In this document: piece by piece, positions 25,001 to 33,701 of the stretch | How the letters are laid out: every line of letters begins with the position of its first letter | How positions within the stretch are numbered: the first letter of the stretch is position 1 | NCBI RefSeq assembly: GCF_037991315.1 | Contig: NZ_CP150300.1 | Coordinates: 1,798,001 to 1,862,000, forward strand | Reading direction: 5' to 3' | DNA length: 64,000 nucleotides | Source: Paenibacillus sp. FSL H8-0079 | GTDB taxonomy: Bacteria > Bacillota > Bacilli > Paenibacillales > Paenibacillaceae | Notes under the pieces: generated by a model | Told to the model about the DNA's origin: nothing | The model's database searches: none | Seen by the model: the letters and a program-made list of their open reading frames with translations, nothing else | Position numbers and translations under genes: made by a program

Positions 25001-25524
25001 ATGACTTATTTTCCTAATGTAGAGTCTGAACGATTGTACCTCAGAGAGTTAACCCTAGCGGATCGACAGGTTGTATATGAGCATTTCGCTGAACCAGATG
25101 TACCCGGTTTATGGATATTGAGCCTTGTCGTGACGTAAAAGAAGCAGAAGAAATCATACAATTCCACATTGATGATTCGGGTTGCAGGTATGGTCTATTC
25201 CATAAATCAGATGGTGAGTTCATAGGCACAGCTGGATTTCACTGTTGGAATCAGGAGTCACCATCGAAGGCAGAGATTGGCTTTGATTTATCCCCATCCT
25301 ATTGGGGGCAGGGGTTGATGCAAGAAGCCTTAATCGCAATCATCGAAATCGGATGGAACGAGATGAATCTTGATTTTATTGAGGCGACAGTGGAGCAGGA
25401 AAATGTCCAATCGCAACATTTGTTGAATAAGCTGAACTTTTTGAAGTCCACTGAATTAGTAGACAATCTCTTCTACTACACATTACAGAAAAAATATGTT
25501 GGGACTGACATATATCGTTTTTGA
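25001..25524 (+). pseudogene. GNAT acetyltransferase, frameshifted
   Basis: ATG 25001 with AAGGAGA upstream begins MTYFPNVESERLYLRELTLAD, the usual N-terminus of RimJ/RimL-type GNATs, and reads to ..HFAEPDV before going out of frame and stopping near 25138. The next frame (from about 25105) continues MDIEPCRDVKEAEEI...GFDLSPSYWGQGLMQEAL (motif A) to 25524. The break is at GTACCCGG (about 25096-25103); restoring one A gives GTAACCCGG and the expected EPDVTRFMDIEP. So the gene has a one-base deletion or a read error. If sequenced correctly, the product is lost. Confidence 0.8.
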
Positions 25525-25539
25525 GGAGGGAGGGATTAC

Positions 25540-25914
25540 ATGAAATCTGTTCCGTTCTCCATACTTTTAGCCAGTATCATTTTGGGTATCTCGTTTATTA
25601 TTGGCTGCATATTGTTAACGATTCAGGAGAGAAATAGTGAACTGACTCATGCAGTAGAGCAAGAAGTACCTAACGATAAAGTATTATTGACGATGCAAGA
25701 AACTGCCGAATATTTGAGTATGACTGAAGAACAGGTGATGAGTATTATTAAGGCTGAACAAGGGAGTTTCACGGTGTCTGGTTTCTTTGATGGGAGAATG
25801 TTTCCGTTCATTAAGATTCAGGATGAATTTTTTGTTAGTAGAGTGGAGTTGGATTTGTGGGTTCAGGAAGCATCTGCAAGTCACAGAAGATATATTAATG
25901 GGCAAATGCAGTAG
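25540..25914 (+). CDS. Membrane-anchored helix-turn-helix protein (excisionase-like)
   Basis: A 124-aa protein with one N-terminal membrane helix (about 8-28) and a cytoplasmic domain (about 48-112) reading LLTMQETAEYLSMTEEQVMSI and ending FFVSRVELDLWVQEA. This is the HTH_17/excisionase-like winged helix seen in small DNA-binding proteins. The topology puts a DNA-binding-type domain on a membrane tether, which is unusual. GAGGAGGGAGGG lies before ATG 25540. It may be a regulator held at the membrane, or the fold may have lost DNA binding. Confidence 0.65.
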   Translation: MKSVPFSILLASIILGISFIIGCILLTIQERNSELTHAVEQEVPNDKVLLTMQETAEYLSMTEEQVMSIIKAEQGSFTVSGFFDGRMFPFIKIQDEFFVSRVELDLWVQEASASHRRYINGQMQ

Positions 25915-25955
25915 TCCTATGGGAACGCTGCATAATCCAAAGGAGATGAATCCAC

Positions 25956-26501
25956 ATGGAATTCGTGGGAGAGAAGGTAAGAATAACAACAGTCACAGAG
26001 CAGGACCTCGACTTCATAGGTCAACTGGAATGTGATACAAGCATATGGAGTTTTGAAGAGACCGTTGAGACGGATGAGGAGAAGGTCCGTGAGAAATACC
26101 GCAGTCATTTTGCAGTCGTAGATGAGAAACCGTATGCCTATGATTTCGTTATACGCCGCTTGAATGATCCGGAGGATACACCTCTTGGTATTGTTCAAAT
26201 GTGGAGTTATGTGGATTACCGAAAAAGCTGGGAACTTGGATTCGCTGTACTTTCGGAATATGCAGGTAAAGGATACGGGAGTGAAGCTACCCGACTTTTG
26301 CTACAATTTGCATTTCAAGAGTTACAAGTTCATAAGGTGGTTGGCATGTGTAATTCACAAAACGTTCGCTCAGCCGCACTTATGCAGCATGTGGGTATGA
26401 CACGGGAGGCCGTCTTCACTGAAGAACTATTGTGGAATAATCAGTGGACAGACCAGTATTTTTACTCCATTTTGGATAAAGAGTTTAAGCCAGTCTCATA
26501 G
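25956..26501 (+). CDS. GNAT family N-acetyltransferase (RimJ/RimL type)
   Basis: A 181-aa acetyltransferase. It starts MEFVGEKVRITTVTEQDLDF and has motif A in LGFAVLSEYAGKGYGSEATRLL, followed by NSQNVRSAALMQHVGMTREA, the motif B of RimJ/RimL-like enzymes that acetylate N-termini or small amines. AAGGAGATG precedes the ATG. The substrate is not known. It is encoded 17 bp before a peptidase E-like gene and could share a transcript. Confidence 0.75.
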   Translation: MEFVGEKVRITTVTEQDLDFIGQLECDTSIWSFEETVETDEEKVREKYRSHFAVVDEKPYAYDFVIRRLNDPEDTPLGIVQMWSYVDYRKSWELGFAVLSEYAGKGYGSEATRLLLQFAFQELQVHKVVGMCNSQNVRSAALMQHVGMTREAVFTEELLWNNQWTDQYFYSILDKEFKPVS

Positions 26502-26518
26502 GTACAGGAGGAGATAAG

Positions 26519-27181
26519 ATGACGTTGGTTCTGCTAAGTGATTTGGTTTTTGAAACTAACGATAAATTGGATCAGAGAATACGAAGCTTATTCGACAGTG
26601 AACAGCCTTCCATCGGATATATCCCTTCATGTTCCGACCTGGAGCGGAAGTATTTTGAACATACTAGACGTTACTATAATCAAATAGGAATAGATAACAT
26701 TCAATATTATGACCTTGATCTGGAGTATAAGGAGAGCACATTTGGCGCTATTTTCGAATGTGATGCGATTCATCTATCCGGCGGAAATACGTTTTATTTT
26801 CTAAGTTTATTACAGAAGAGAAATGCACTTGGTTTGCTGCGTTCCTATGTGAATAGTGGCGGCATTTTGATCGGGGTCAGTGCAGGCAGTATTCTGACGA
26901 CACCTACGATTGAGATAGCCGGGTATGGTGAAGATGCAGATGAAAACGATGTGGGTTTGGATGATATGAAAGCACTGGGGCTCGTTAAATTTGAGTTTGC
27001 ACCGCATTGGGACGGTTCGGAAGACACTCTGAATTCATTAAGAGAGTATACACGCGTTAATCGTACGGCGGTTTATGCGTGCCAAGATGGTGGCGGGGTT
27101 GTAATTGATTGTGAAAATGTAGAGTTATATGGAAATGTACGTCTCGTACATTACAGAGAGAGTGGGTCTGATCATGAGTGA
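26519..27181 (+). CDS. Peptidase E-like (family S51) serine hydrolase
   Basis: A 220-aa cytoplasmic protein of the class I glutamine amidotransferase-like fold. The nucleophile elbow GVSAGS carries Ser121, as in PepE, and HLSGGNTFYFLSLL (85-98) is the conserved strand-loop. Family S51 cleaves Asp-X dipeptides. A His near FAPHWDG is a candidate triad partner. GAGGAGATAAG is just upstream of ATG 26519. Its stop overlaps the next gene by 8 nt. Confidence 0.75.
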   Translation: MTLVLLSDLVFETNDKLDQRIRSLFDSEQPSIGYIPSCSDLERKYFEHTRRYYNQIGIDNIQYYDLDLEYKESTFGAIFECDAIHLSGGNTFYFLSLLQKRNALGLLRSYVNSGGILIGVSAGSILTTPTIEIAGYGEDADENDVGLDDMKALGLVKFEFAPHWDGSEDTLNSLREYTRVNRTAVYACQDGGGVVIDCENVELYGNVRLVHYRESGSDHE

Positions 27182-28070
27182 TGTTACGGTCTATCATTAT
27201 GATGCTTTCTCCACAGTTCCCGGCCAAGGTAACCCGGCAGGAGTGGTTTTTGATGCGGATCATTTAAGTGAGACGGAAATGCAGCAGATCGCTTATAAGG
27301 TTGGTTTTAATGAGACGGTATTTGTGTTGAACTCTAAAGTAGCTGACGTCAGATTACGTTATTTTACGCCAGGTCATGAGATTAATCTGTGCGGTCATGC
27401 CACAATGGCATCACTGTATGGTATGAAGACACGTGGTATGTTGGGTGACAAAGAGTTAATCGCGATTGAAACCAATGTAGGCATATTACCCATACGATTT
27501 GAGCGGAATGCCGACACCATTTACATGGAAATGAAACAGGATCAGCCGCAGTTTGTACCGTTCCAGGGTGACATCGAGAAGCTGGTAAGCGCCTTAAACC
27601 TCACTCTGGATGATGTCGACCATTCTACGCCAATCGTTTATGGAAGTACAGGAACCTGGACGTTATTAATCCCAATTCGTGAACTAAGCTCTTTTATGAA
27701 AATGAAACCGGATTCTTCCCTGTTCCCTGGTATTTTACTTGAAAACCCCAAAGCTTCGCTACATCCCTTTTGTTTCGAAACCCGTGATTCCGATGCGATG
27801 ATGCATGCGAGACATTTCTCTTCACCGTACTCAGGTACGACGGAAGATCCAGTGACTGGAACAGCCTCCGGGGTGATGGGTGCTTATTATTTAACCTATG
27901 TGAAACCGGAGATCGATGAGGTACAGTTTGTGGTAGAACAAGGGCATGAGATTGGTAGAGATGGAAAGGTTCAAGTGAGTGTGATTCGGGATGGTGAGGA
28001 TATGGATGTCGAAATTAAGGGGACGGCTGTTTTTGTCCGTGAACTTAACGTTGAAAATATAAAAGTATGA
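27174..28070 (+). CDS. PhzF family isomerase
   Basis: A 298-aa member of the PhzF/YddE family (diaminopimelate-epimerase fold, two similar halves). The markers are FSTVPGQGNPAGVV near the N-terminus, FNETVFVL (catalytic Glu region), HEINLCGHATMAS, and EDPVTGTASGVMGAYY in the C-half. Phenazine genes are absent, so this is a family enzyme of unknown substrate. The start at ATG 27174 overlaps the peptidase gene by 8 nt; the longer frame is inside that gene. Translation coupling is likely. Confidence 0.8.
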   Translation: MSDVTVYHYDAFSTVPGQGNPAGVVFDADHLSETEMQQIAYKVGFNETVFVLNSKVADVRLRYFTPGHEINLCGHATMASLYGMKTRGMLGDKELIAIETNVGILPIRFERNADTIYMEMKQDQPQFVPFQGDIEKLVSALNLTLDDVDHSTPIVYGSTGTWTLLIPIRELSSFMKMKPDSSLFPGILLENPKASLHPFCFETRDSDAMMHARHFSSPYSGTTEDPVTGTASGVMGAYYLTYVKPEIDEVQFVVEQGHEIGRDGKVQVSVIRDGEDMDVEIKGTAVFVRELNVENIKV

Positions 28071-28085
28071 AGGGAGATTAACATT

Positions 28086-28538
28086 TTGCAAATTATTGAT
28101 ATTCGGCAGAAGCCGGACGTGCTGCAAGAAGCAGTACAGTATTTCTGGAAACAATGGGGCTCAGAAACGAGCTTCCATTTCTATCGAGATTGTATAGAGC
28201 GTTCTTTGGATACAGAGAGTGATGTGCCAAGATTTTATGTGATGCTGGACGGAGACCGAATTATTGGTGGGTACGCATTGTTACGAAGCGATCTGAATAG
28301 CAGGCAGGATCTCTTTCCATGGTTTGCGTGTCTTCATGTTGATCCGGAATATCGGGGCCAGAACCTGGGTGGACAACTTCAGACCCATGCAATGAATGAG
28401 GTGAAAGCTAAAGGGTATGACAAGCTGTATTTGTGTACTGATCTGACCGATTATTATGAGAAAAATAACTGGGCCTATATCGGTAAAGGATATCTGCTTG
28501 ATGATGAAGAGACGAGAATCTATGAACATAAGATTTAA
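28086..28538 (+). CDS. GNAT family N-acetyltransferase
   Basis: A 150-aa GNAT. Motif A is ACLHVDPEYRGQNLGGQLQT, preceded by GGYALLRSDL and followed by DLTDYYEKNNWAYIG (motif B). The start is TTG 28086, with AAGGGAG at about 28070. It lies 15 bp behind the phzF-like gene and may be part of the same transcript. Substrate unknown. Confidence 0.75.
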   Translation: MQIIDIRQKPDVLQEAVQYFWKQWGSETSFHFYRDCIERSLDTESDVPRFYVMLDGDRIIGGYALLRSDLNSRQDLFPWFACLHVDPEYRGQNLGGQLQTHAMNEVKAKGYDKLYLCTDLTDYYEKNNWAYIGKGYLLDDEETRIYEHKI

Positions 28539-28592
28539 TAGAGGTTATACACGCTTTTAGGGCTTTGTCTTGAATTCGGGAGGAATGAACCT

Positions 28593-29432
28593 ATGATTAC
28601 TGAGATTAATAAACATGAATTCCATAAAGTAAAACATCTCACGGACTGGTGTCAGAATATTGAAGTCAAAGCGGTGGCGTATGGCTTGAACCCGGGACGG
28701 ATCTATGTAGATGATGCAGAGAATATAACAGCAGCACTAATTTGGATACATGGACAATCTGGTTTTCAGTTGATCGGAGACTCTCGAAGTGAACCCTTTC
28801 TCAATGAATTGAAAGAGTACATGCGGGAACGTATTGAACCTGAGTTATTGAACTTACATATTCATGCTGTGGAAATTGGTGTGGTGGACGAAGCCTGGGA
28901 AGATGTTCTTCAGCACATCTCCGGGAAAAGAGAGATCTCCAGTGATATTCAGCATGTATTCAAATTGAATCCAAATCCGATAAGTTATCAAGTAACTCTC
29001 GACGTATGTGCTTCTCAGGACGAGGAAGTCAGAATTCTCAGAATAGAACAAGTACTATTAGGAGAGAAAAGGTATAAAAATTCCTCTTTTCTGAAGGATA
29101 AAATCTCTCACTTCTGGACGACAATAGATGATTTTTTACAACATGGCTTTGGCTACATTGCAGTGCATAACGATGATATCGCGAGTGTTTGCTTTTCGGC
29201 ATTCACTGCAGATCAGACACATGCGGTTGATATTGAAACGGTTGAAGTATACAGAAGAAGAAATTATGGTGCGATGGTGGCAAAAGCTTTTGTAGAAGAA
29301 TGCGGACGTGTAGGTATACATCCGTATTGGGATTGTTCACCGGACAATGCGGGCTCAATTCGTCTGGCACAGGGTGTGGGCATGTCACTGGATTTTAACT
29401 ATAGAGTCTACTGGTATGACCTATTCACGTAG
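28593..29432 (+). CDS. GNAT acetyltransferase, two-domain (GNAT_acetyltran type)
   Basis: A 279-aa protein: an N-terminal domain of about 140 residues and a C-terminal GNAT domain with motif A around VDIETVEVYRRRNYGAMVAK (about 209-228) and the motif B segment WDCSPDNAGSIRLAQGVGM. This layout matches the GNAT_acetyltran family of Firmicutes, whose substrates are unknown. GGGAGGAATG is upstream of ATG 28593. Single gene or part of the following unit; HD-domain gene starts 23 bp later. Confidence 0.75.
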   Translation: MITEINKHEFHKVKHLTDWCQNIEVKAVAYGLNPGRIYVDDAENITAALIWIHGQSGFQLIGDSRSEPFLNELKEYMRERIEPELLNLHIHAVEIGVVDEAWEDVLQHISGKREISSDIQHVFKLNPNPISYQVTLDVCASQDEEVRILRIEQVLLGEKRYKNSSFLKDKISHFWTTIDDFLQHGFGYIAVHNDDIASVCFSAFTADQTHAVDIETVEVYRRRNYGAMVAKAFVEECGRVGIHPYWDCSPDNAGSIRLAQGVGMSLDFNYRVYWYDLFT

Positions 29433-29455
29433 ATGGGTATGAAGGAGGATGTGCT

Positions 29456-30046
29456 GTGAGCGAATCGTTACAGGATCAGATTCACTTTCTCATTGAGATT
29501 GATAAACTCAAAACGATTGAACGAAAGACGAAGATTATCCATGGTGAGAGATTTGAAAATGATGCGGAGCATTCCTGGCATCTGGCGATGATGGCCTTGG
29601 TTTTGCAGAGTCACGCCAACAAGGATGTGGATATCCTCAAAGTCATTAAGATGCTTCTCGTTCATGATCTGGTTGAGATCGATGCCGGTGATACTTTTGC
29701 CTACGATTCGGTGGGGAATACGGATAAATATGATCGTGAACTCAAAGCGGCTTATCGGCTGTTTGGTATGTTGCCTAAGGAACAGGCTGAAGAACTACTC
29801 CAGTTATGGTTAGAGTTTGAAGCAAAGCAGACGCCTGAAGCACAATTTGCCTCATCTCTTGATCGGTTGCAGCCTCTTATCCACAATCATCAGAATGAGG
29901 GAGATACGTGGCAGAAATATAACATTACAAGTGAACAGGTGTTAAACAGAAACCGTGAGATTGCAAACGGTTCCGAAACATTGTGGGAGTATGCGCAGCA
30001 GCTTATTCAGAAATCCGTGGATCAGGGAATCTTGACCAAATCATAA
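29456..30046 (+). CDS. HD-domain phosphohydrolase (HDDC2/YfbR-like)
   Basis: A 196-aa metal-dependent phosphohydrolase. The HD signature is present: His39 in NDAEHSWHL, His70-Asp71 in LLVHDLVEIDAGD (with Glu74), and a later Asp in SSLDRLQP. This spacing matches HD_3 proteins such as YfbR and human HDDC2, which are 5'-deoxynucleotidases. AAGGAGGATGT lies before GTG 29456. Likely dephosphorylates deoxynucleoside monophosphates, which fits a house-cleaning role beside NUDIX genes. Confidence 0.8.
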   Translation: MSESLQDQIHFLIEIDKLKTIERKTKIIHGERFENDAEHSWHLAMMALVLQSHANKDVDILKVIKMLLVHDLVEIDAGDTFAYDSVGNTDKYDRELKAAYRLFGMLPKEQAEELLQLWLEFEAKQTPEAQFASSLDRLQPLIHNHQNEGDTWQKYNITSEQVLNRNREIANGSETLWEYAQQLIQKSVDQGILTKS

Positions 30047-30091
30047 GGGTACGTTTCACGTATGCACTTTGAAGATGGGGGAGAAGCATGT

Positions 30092-30220
30092 ATGAGATAT
30101 ATCATGGAGCTAAGAAAATTGGTAGGCCCGCGTCCTCTAATCATGGCGGGCTCATGTGTACTCGTGTTCAATGAGGAAGGTCACCTTCTGCTGCAAAAAC
30201 GTACAGATAGCTTGGATTGG
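30092..30220 (+). pseudogene. NUDIX hydrolase, 5' fragment
   Basis: ATG 30092 with GGGGGAGAAG upstream encodes MRYIMELRKLVGPRPLIMAG and continues into VLVFNEEGHLLLQKRTDSLDW, the first strands of a NUDIX enzyme of about 155 aa. The sequence departs from NUDIX at Trp43 (30218-30220), just before the NUDIX box, where the transposase remnant begins. No 3' part was found after the remnant. The catalytic box is gone, so this is non-functional. Confidence 0.75.
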
Positions 30221-31275
30221 ATGATGAAGAGCTGCTCCGATATTTTAATCTGAACCAGCCAATATTTGAGATTAATCCGTTTACGAAAGATACTGACAAC
30301 GAAAGAAGTTGAGCTCGTTGTCTAAACGGTCGGTTACGTAGACAAGGCTCGGAAATTCACCGTGTATAACTTCTTACAGTATTGGTGTACTGCCGCAAGT
30401 GAAGAGCGGTCCAGTTATCTCTTCGGTGCAGACTATGCCACCCATAGTGGCTTGCCCTAAGTTCACTATTCCTGTTTTTAAGGAGCTTTACATCTACTCA
30501 TCCGTAAATGTAACTGGGAAACTAGGAGGAAACTTGCCTTCCCCAAAGAATTATTCCTTATTCACTCTAAGACCATGATCGTTGGAAAAACACGTTTACC
30601 TTGGTCCTTATCATAGAGAACATACTGCAATGAAGTTGCATGTAGCTTTACAGGATCGAAACATGCAGCCGTTTAAAGTTAAGGAAAAGGTGGGGTGAAA
30701 ATATTTATTTGTTATTTTTATTGATTGAAAATACTGTCAATTGGATCGGTTAGATCGGTTTAAACATGATAAGCATCCTTTGTGGTTCGGCTTCGTGATC
30801 ATGTTTGATATTGAAAAAGCCAAGTGCACAACAACATCGAGTTGTCTAAGACTCTTCTGTCATCCGCGATATGATATCTCTCAACTGGACATACCGCAGT
30901 TCTGTTCGAAGAAGCTCCACCGTGTGGTCATCTTTGGTGATTTCGAGGGAAGGAAATCTCGTAGTTACAGATTTAATGTGAGTGACAGGTGAATCAATTG
31001 CTAACATCTACAAAGCACGCTAGCAAATAGAAGTCTTCTATCGCTGGATCAAGTAGCTTTTAGTAATCCCGACCTTTGCACACCAGAAATTACCGTTCAT
31101 GGACAACTATTCTTTACAATGATCGTGTTTGTGCTGCTAAAATAGCTATTTGATCAGGCTGAGCCATTGTCACGTCATGTGAAACTTTTGTTTGTTTGAT
31201 TTACTAGCTTGCTTTTACTGGGGAGATTACCGATTAAATGGGGATGCACATCAAAAGCATGCTTTATGTGGAATA
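30217..31275 (+). mobile_element. Decayed IS4-family transposase remnant
   Basis: Pieces of one DDE transposase can be read in order across the plus-strand frames. They are LLRYFNLNQPIFEINPFTK (30232-), YVDKARKFTVYNFLQYW, CNWETRRKLAFPKELFLI, IVGKTRLPW, YHREHTAMKLHVALQ, DRLDRFKHDKHP and HRVVIF, and finally the IS4 signature YREK as YKAR-stop-QIEVFYRWIK (31009-31053), followed by QLFFTMIVFVLLK. At least six internal stops (two replace a Trp or Gln codon at the signature) and several frame changes show long decay. No terminal inverted repeats are recognisable, and the left junction truncates a NUDIX gene. It cannot transpose. The region had no intact gene. Confidence 0.8.
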
Positions 31276-31343
31276 TAAATCTATTTAAATTACAAATTTC
31301 GGTTATTGAATAGACCTGAAGACAAAGGTTATTTTGTAAATAT

Positions 31344-31373
31344 AAAAAGCATTCCCATGATATTAGGAATGCC
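31344..31373 (-). terminator. Rho-independent terminator of the HTH-dynamin gene
   Basis: Read on the minus strand: GGCATTCC, a loop of about 9 nt, GGGAATGC, then TTTTTATA. It lies 18 bp after the stop codon of the GTPase gene and marks it as a single-gene transcript. Confidence 0.85.
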
Positions 31374-31390
31374 GTAAAATGAGTCTTAAA

Positions 31391-33631
31391 TTATTTAACA
31401 TCTCCAGTTGACAAAACTGGTTTTTCACTTCCTTCCCAGGGGAGATGTCCGAAAAAATCCTCCAAATCCCTGTTCAATGCAATCATATCTTCGATAGTTT
31501 TAGGATTGTTGGTTTCGATAATTGTGTTTAGGTTCTCTAAGTGCAGATCAATTTTATTAAGGATTTCTTCAACTACTTCATTTAATCCAGTCTTGCTGTC
31601 ATCCCAAAATTTTGTAATTGCATCGGAATAGGAACTAATTACGTTTTCCTTCTCCAATGTTTTAACTACCACTTTAGCAAGTCTTTTTTTCCACCCATCC
31701 CCGAAGAGAGAAGATGCAATAGCAAACACTCCCAATGCTAATGCGATACCAATAGTGATTGGACCACCGATCATTGCTACGAAAGAAGCCGCTGCTGCAG
31801 TGCCGCCTACTGAAATTCCTAATGCGCTGAGTAAGCTGACTCCTTTTGCCACAAGAATATAGCCGCCAAGATTGCCTACAGTAGCCGCCCATAATCCTAA
31901 ACCACCAAGTATACTTGCCCCAGCAATTCCACCCGCGAGTGCACCTTTAAAATCAAATGGAATTTGGACGTTACCGACAGTTATCTTACTTAATGAGTTT
32001 ACTTTCTTCTCAACATCCTCAAAAAATTGAGTCAACATCGTGTTGAATTCTGAAACACTACCTTTTAGTATCTCTTGCATTTTCGCATAATAGAGATCAG
32101 ATATGTTAGAAAGAAGATACTCTTTAGCTTGTTTTTTATCGTATTTTTTCTCATTAATTAAGTCCACAATAAACTTTTCGGTTATGTTTTCCTTTTCCCA
32201 GAGTTTTATTTCAAGTATGTTGTTTTCATGAGATTTATCAATGAAAGAGATGAGTTGGTTTCGAAGAGAATTAATTTCGTCGAATTTATGAGGTTTTTCT
32301 CTGACAGCTTTCTCATACTCTTTTTTGGAGTTTTCACGGTCTCGTAAAATGGTCTCATATTTTTGTATTTCATTTGAAAATAAGGTGCGAGATTCTTTTT
32401 TGAAATCCTCTATAGCTCTATTTAATCTTGCTTTTTGAATAGTCGGCAATGAATTTACAAGCAATTCTCTAAATGTATTTTCAAATTTCTCTCGGAGAAC
32501 TGGAGTGTCAAGAGAGTATGGGAAAAATCTTGTCGTAAATATCTCAACAAATGTTCTTTTATCAATATTGAAAATTTGTTTTATTAACTCGTCTGAGAGT
32601 TGCTCCGAAAATGCCATAGATCTGGTTTCTATTACTTGCGCTATCTTTTCAGGACCTACAATATGTGCCTGAGATGCAATCACAAATAGGTTTGAAAGTA
32701 ATGGTACTTCTTTCGTATTAATGATTGGCAAAGTTCGGATTACGTCTTTTAAGAATAATATATCAGAGTGCTTATTCAAGAAACTGTTGCTCTGACATAG
32801 GAACAGAACAATATCTGCCTCATCTTTAGCTCTTTGTGCTTTAAGCGTATCGTCCATTTCTTCAGTTCCAAAGCCTGGAAGATCAACAATATCGCAAGAC
32901 AGTAAGATATTCGAATCTAAATAAACGACTGCAGAATCCACGTCTTTATGAGATTTGTCTGAGGTTCTATTGCAGTATTTTTCTAAGATATTATAGTTCC
33001 CAATGTGTAGAATATGTTCCCTACAATACTCCATGTCGTGAATTTTTCTGGAGTTCCAGCCTTTGTCATGAGCTTCCGCTTTGAAAATACTAGCATTATT
33101 TTCACCCATCCAGGCTGGTTTATCATCAATATGTTTTACGTAGACTGTTGATGAGGTTGTTGGTGTCCATTGTGATAACAATGCATCGATACCTGTTAGG
33201 CTATTGATCATCGTACTTTTTCCTGCATCAGATGGACCAAGTAAAGCTACGAGAGGTTTTGCACCATAAATGTTGACTATTTCATCTAATTCGGAGATCT
33301 TATTTATTGCAGTTCGACATTCAGAATTTTTACTAAATTCCTCCATTTTTGGAGCTATGTAATATTTTAAGGCTTCTTTCTTCAAGGCTTCTTCTGCATA
33401 CACGTTAGGGATATCAAGAGCCTTTGGTTGTTCTAGCTTAAAGTTACTTAAAACATCGTTTGGTAGCATACGTACTACACTGCATAGATCCATAAAGAAT
33501 TCGAGGGACATGTTTCCAGGGTTGCTTTCCATTCTGGAAATGTAATCTTGTCCACATTGTAGAGCAGAAGCAAGTTCAACTTGGGTATAACCTAATTTTT
33601 CTCTAAGAGCTTTTAGATCAAAATCCTTCAT
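31391..33631 (-). CDS. HTH-dynamin-like GTPase (XRE helix-turn-helix fused to membrane GTPase)
   Basis: A 746-aa protein. Residues 5-62 are an XRE-type helix-turn-helix (LREKLGYTQVELASALQCGQ). A dynamin-type GTPase follows: G1 GPSDAGKS (132-139), a Thr-rich switch I near TPTTSST, G3 DLPGFG (250-255), and a divergent G4 (VIASQAH, about 318). About 400-500 is helical/coiled-coil, and about 565-655 is a Gly/Ala-rich hydrophobic region with several possible membrane passes. C-terminal residues are helical. The start at ATG 33631 has AAAGGCG at 8 bp; the TTG at 33649 has none. It has its own promoter and terminator and lies in an AT-rich island beside an IS4 remnant. Membrane-remodelling GTPases occur in phage-defence systems; that role is inferred. 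The HTH may autoregulate. Confidence 0.8.
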   Translation of the reverse strand: MKDFDLKALREKLGYTQVELASALQCGQDYISRMESNPGNMSLEFFMDLCSVVRMLPNDVLSNFKLEQPKALDIPNVYAEEALKKEALKYYIAPKMEEFSKNSECRTAINKISELDEIVNIYGAKPLVALLGPSDAGKSTMINSLTGIDALLSQWTPTTSSTVYVKHIDDKPAWMGENNASIFKAEAHDKGWNSRKIHDMEYCREHILHIGNYNILEKYCNRTSDKSHKDVDSAVVYLDSNILLSCDIVDLPGFGTEEMDDTLKAQRAKDEADIVLFLCQSNSFLNKHSDILFLKDVIRTLPIINTKEVPLLSNLFVIASQAHIVGPEKIAQVIETRSMAFSEQLSDELIKQIFNIDKRTFVEIFTTRFFPYSLDTPVLREKFENTFRELLVNSLPTIQKARLNRAIEDFKKESRTLFSNEIQKYETILRDRENSKKEYEKAVREKPHKFDEINSLRNQLISFIDKSHENNILEIKLWEKENITEKFIVDLINEKKYDKKQAKEYLLSNISDLYYAKMQEILKGSVSEFNTMLTQFFEDVEKKVNSLSKITVGNVQIPFDFKGALAGGIAGASILGGLGLWAATVGNLGGYILVAKGVSLLSALGISVGGTAAAASFVAMIGGPITIGIALALGVFAIASSLFGDGWKKRLAKVVVKTLEKENVISSYSDAITKFWDDSKTGLNEVVEEILNKIDLHLENLNTIIETNNPKTIEDMIALNRDLEDFFGHLPWEGSEKPVLSTGDVK

Positions 33632-33672
33632 TTTAGGCACGCCTTTCAATTGGTAATTTTATGAACAAGATA

Positions 33673-33701
33673 TTTATACCACACCAATCAATAAATGTAA
33701 A
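33673..33701 (-). promoter_or_regulatory. Promoter of the HTH-dynamin gene
   Basis: On the minus strand TTTACA (33696-33701) and TATAAA (33673-33678) are separated by exactly 17 bp. This is a good sigma-A promoter, giving a leader of about 35 nt before ATG 33631. Confidence 0.75.
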
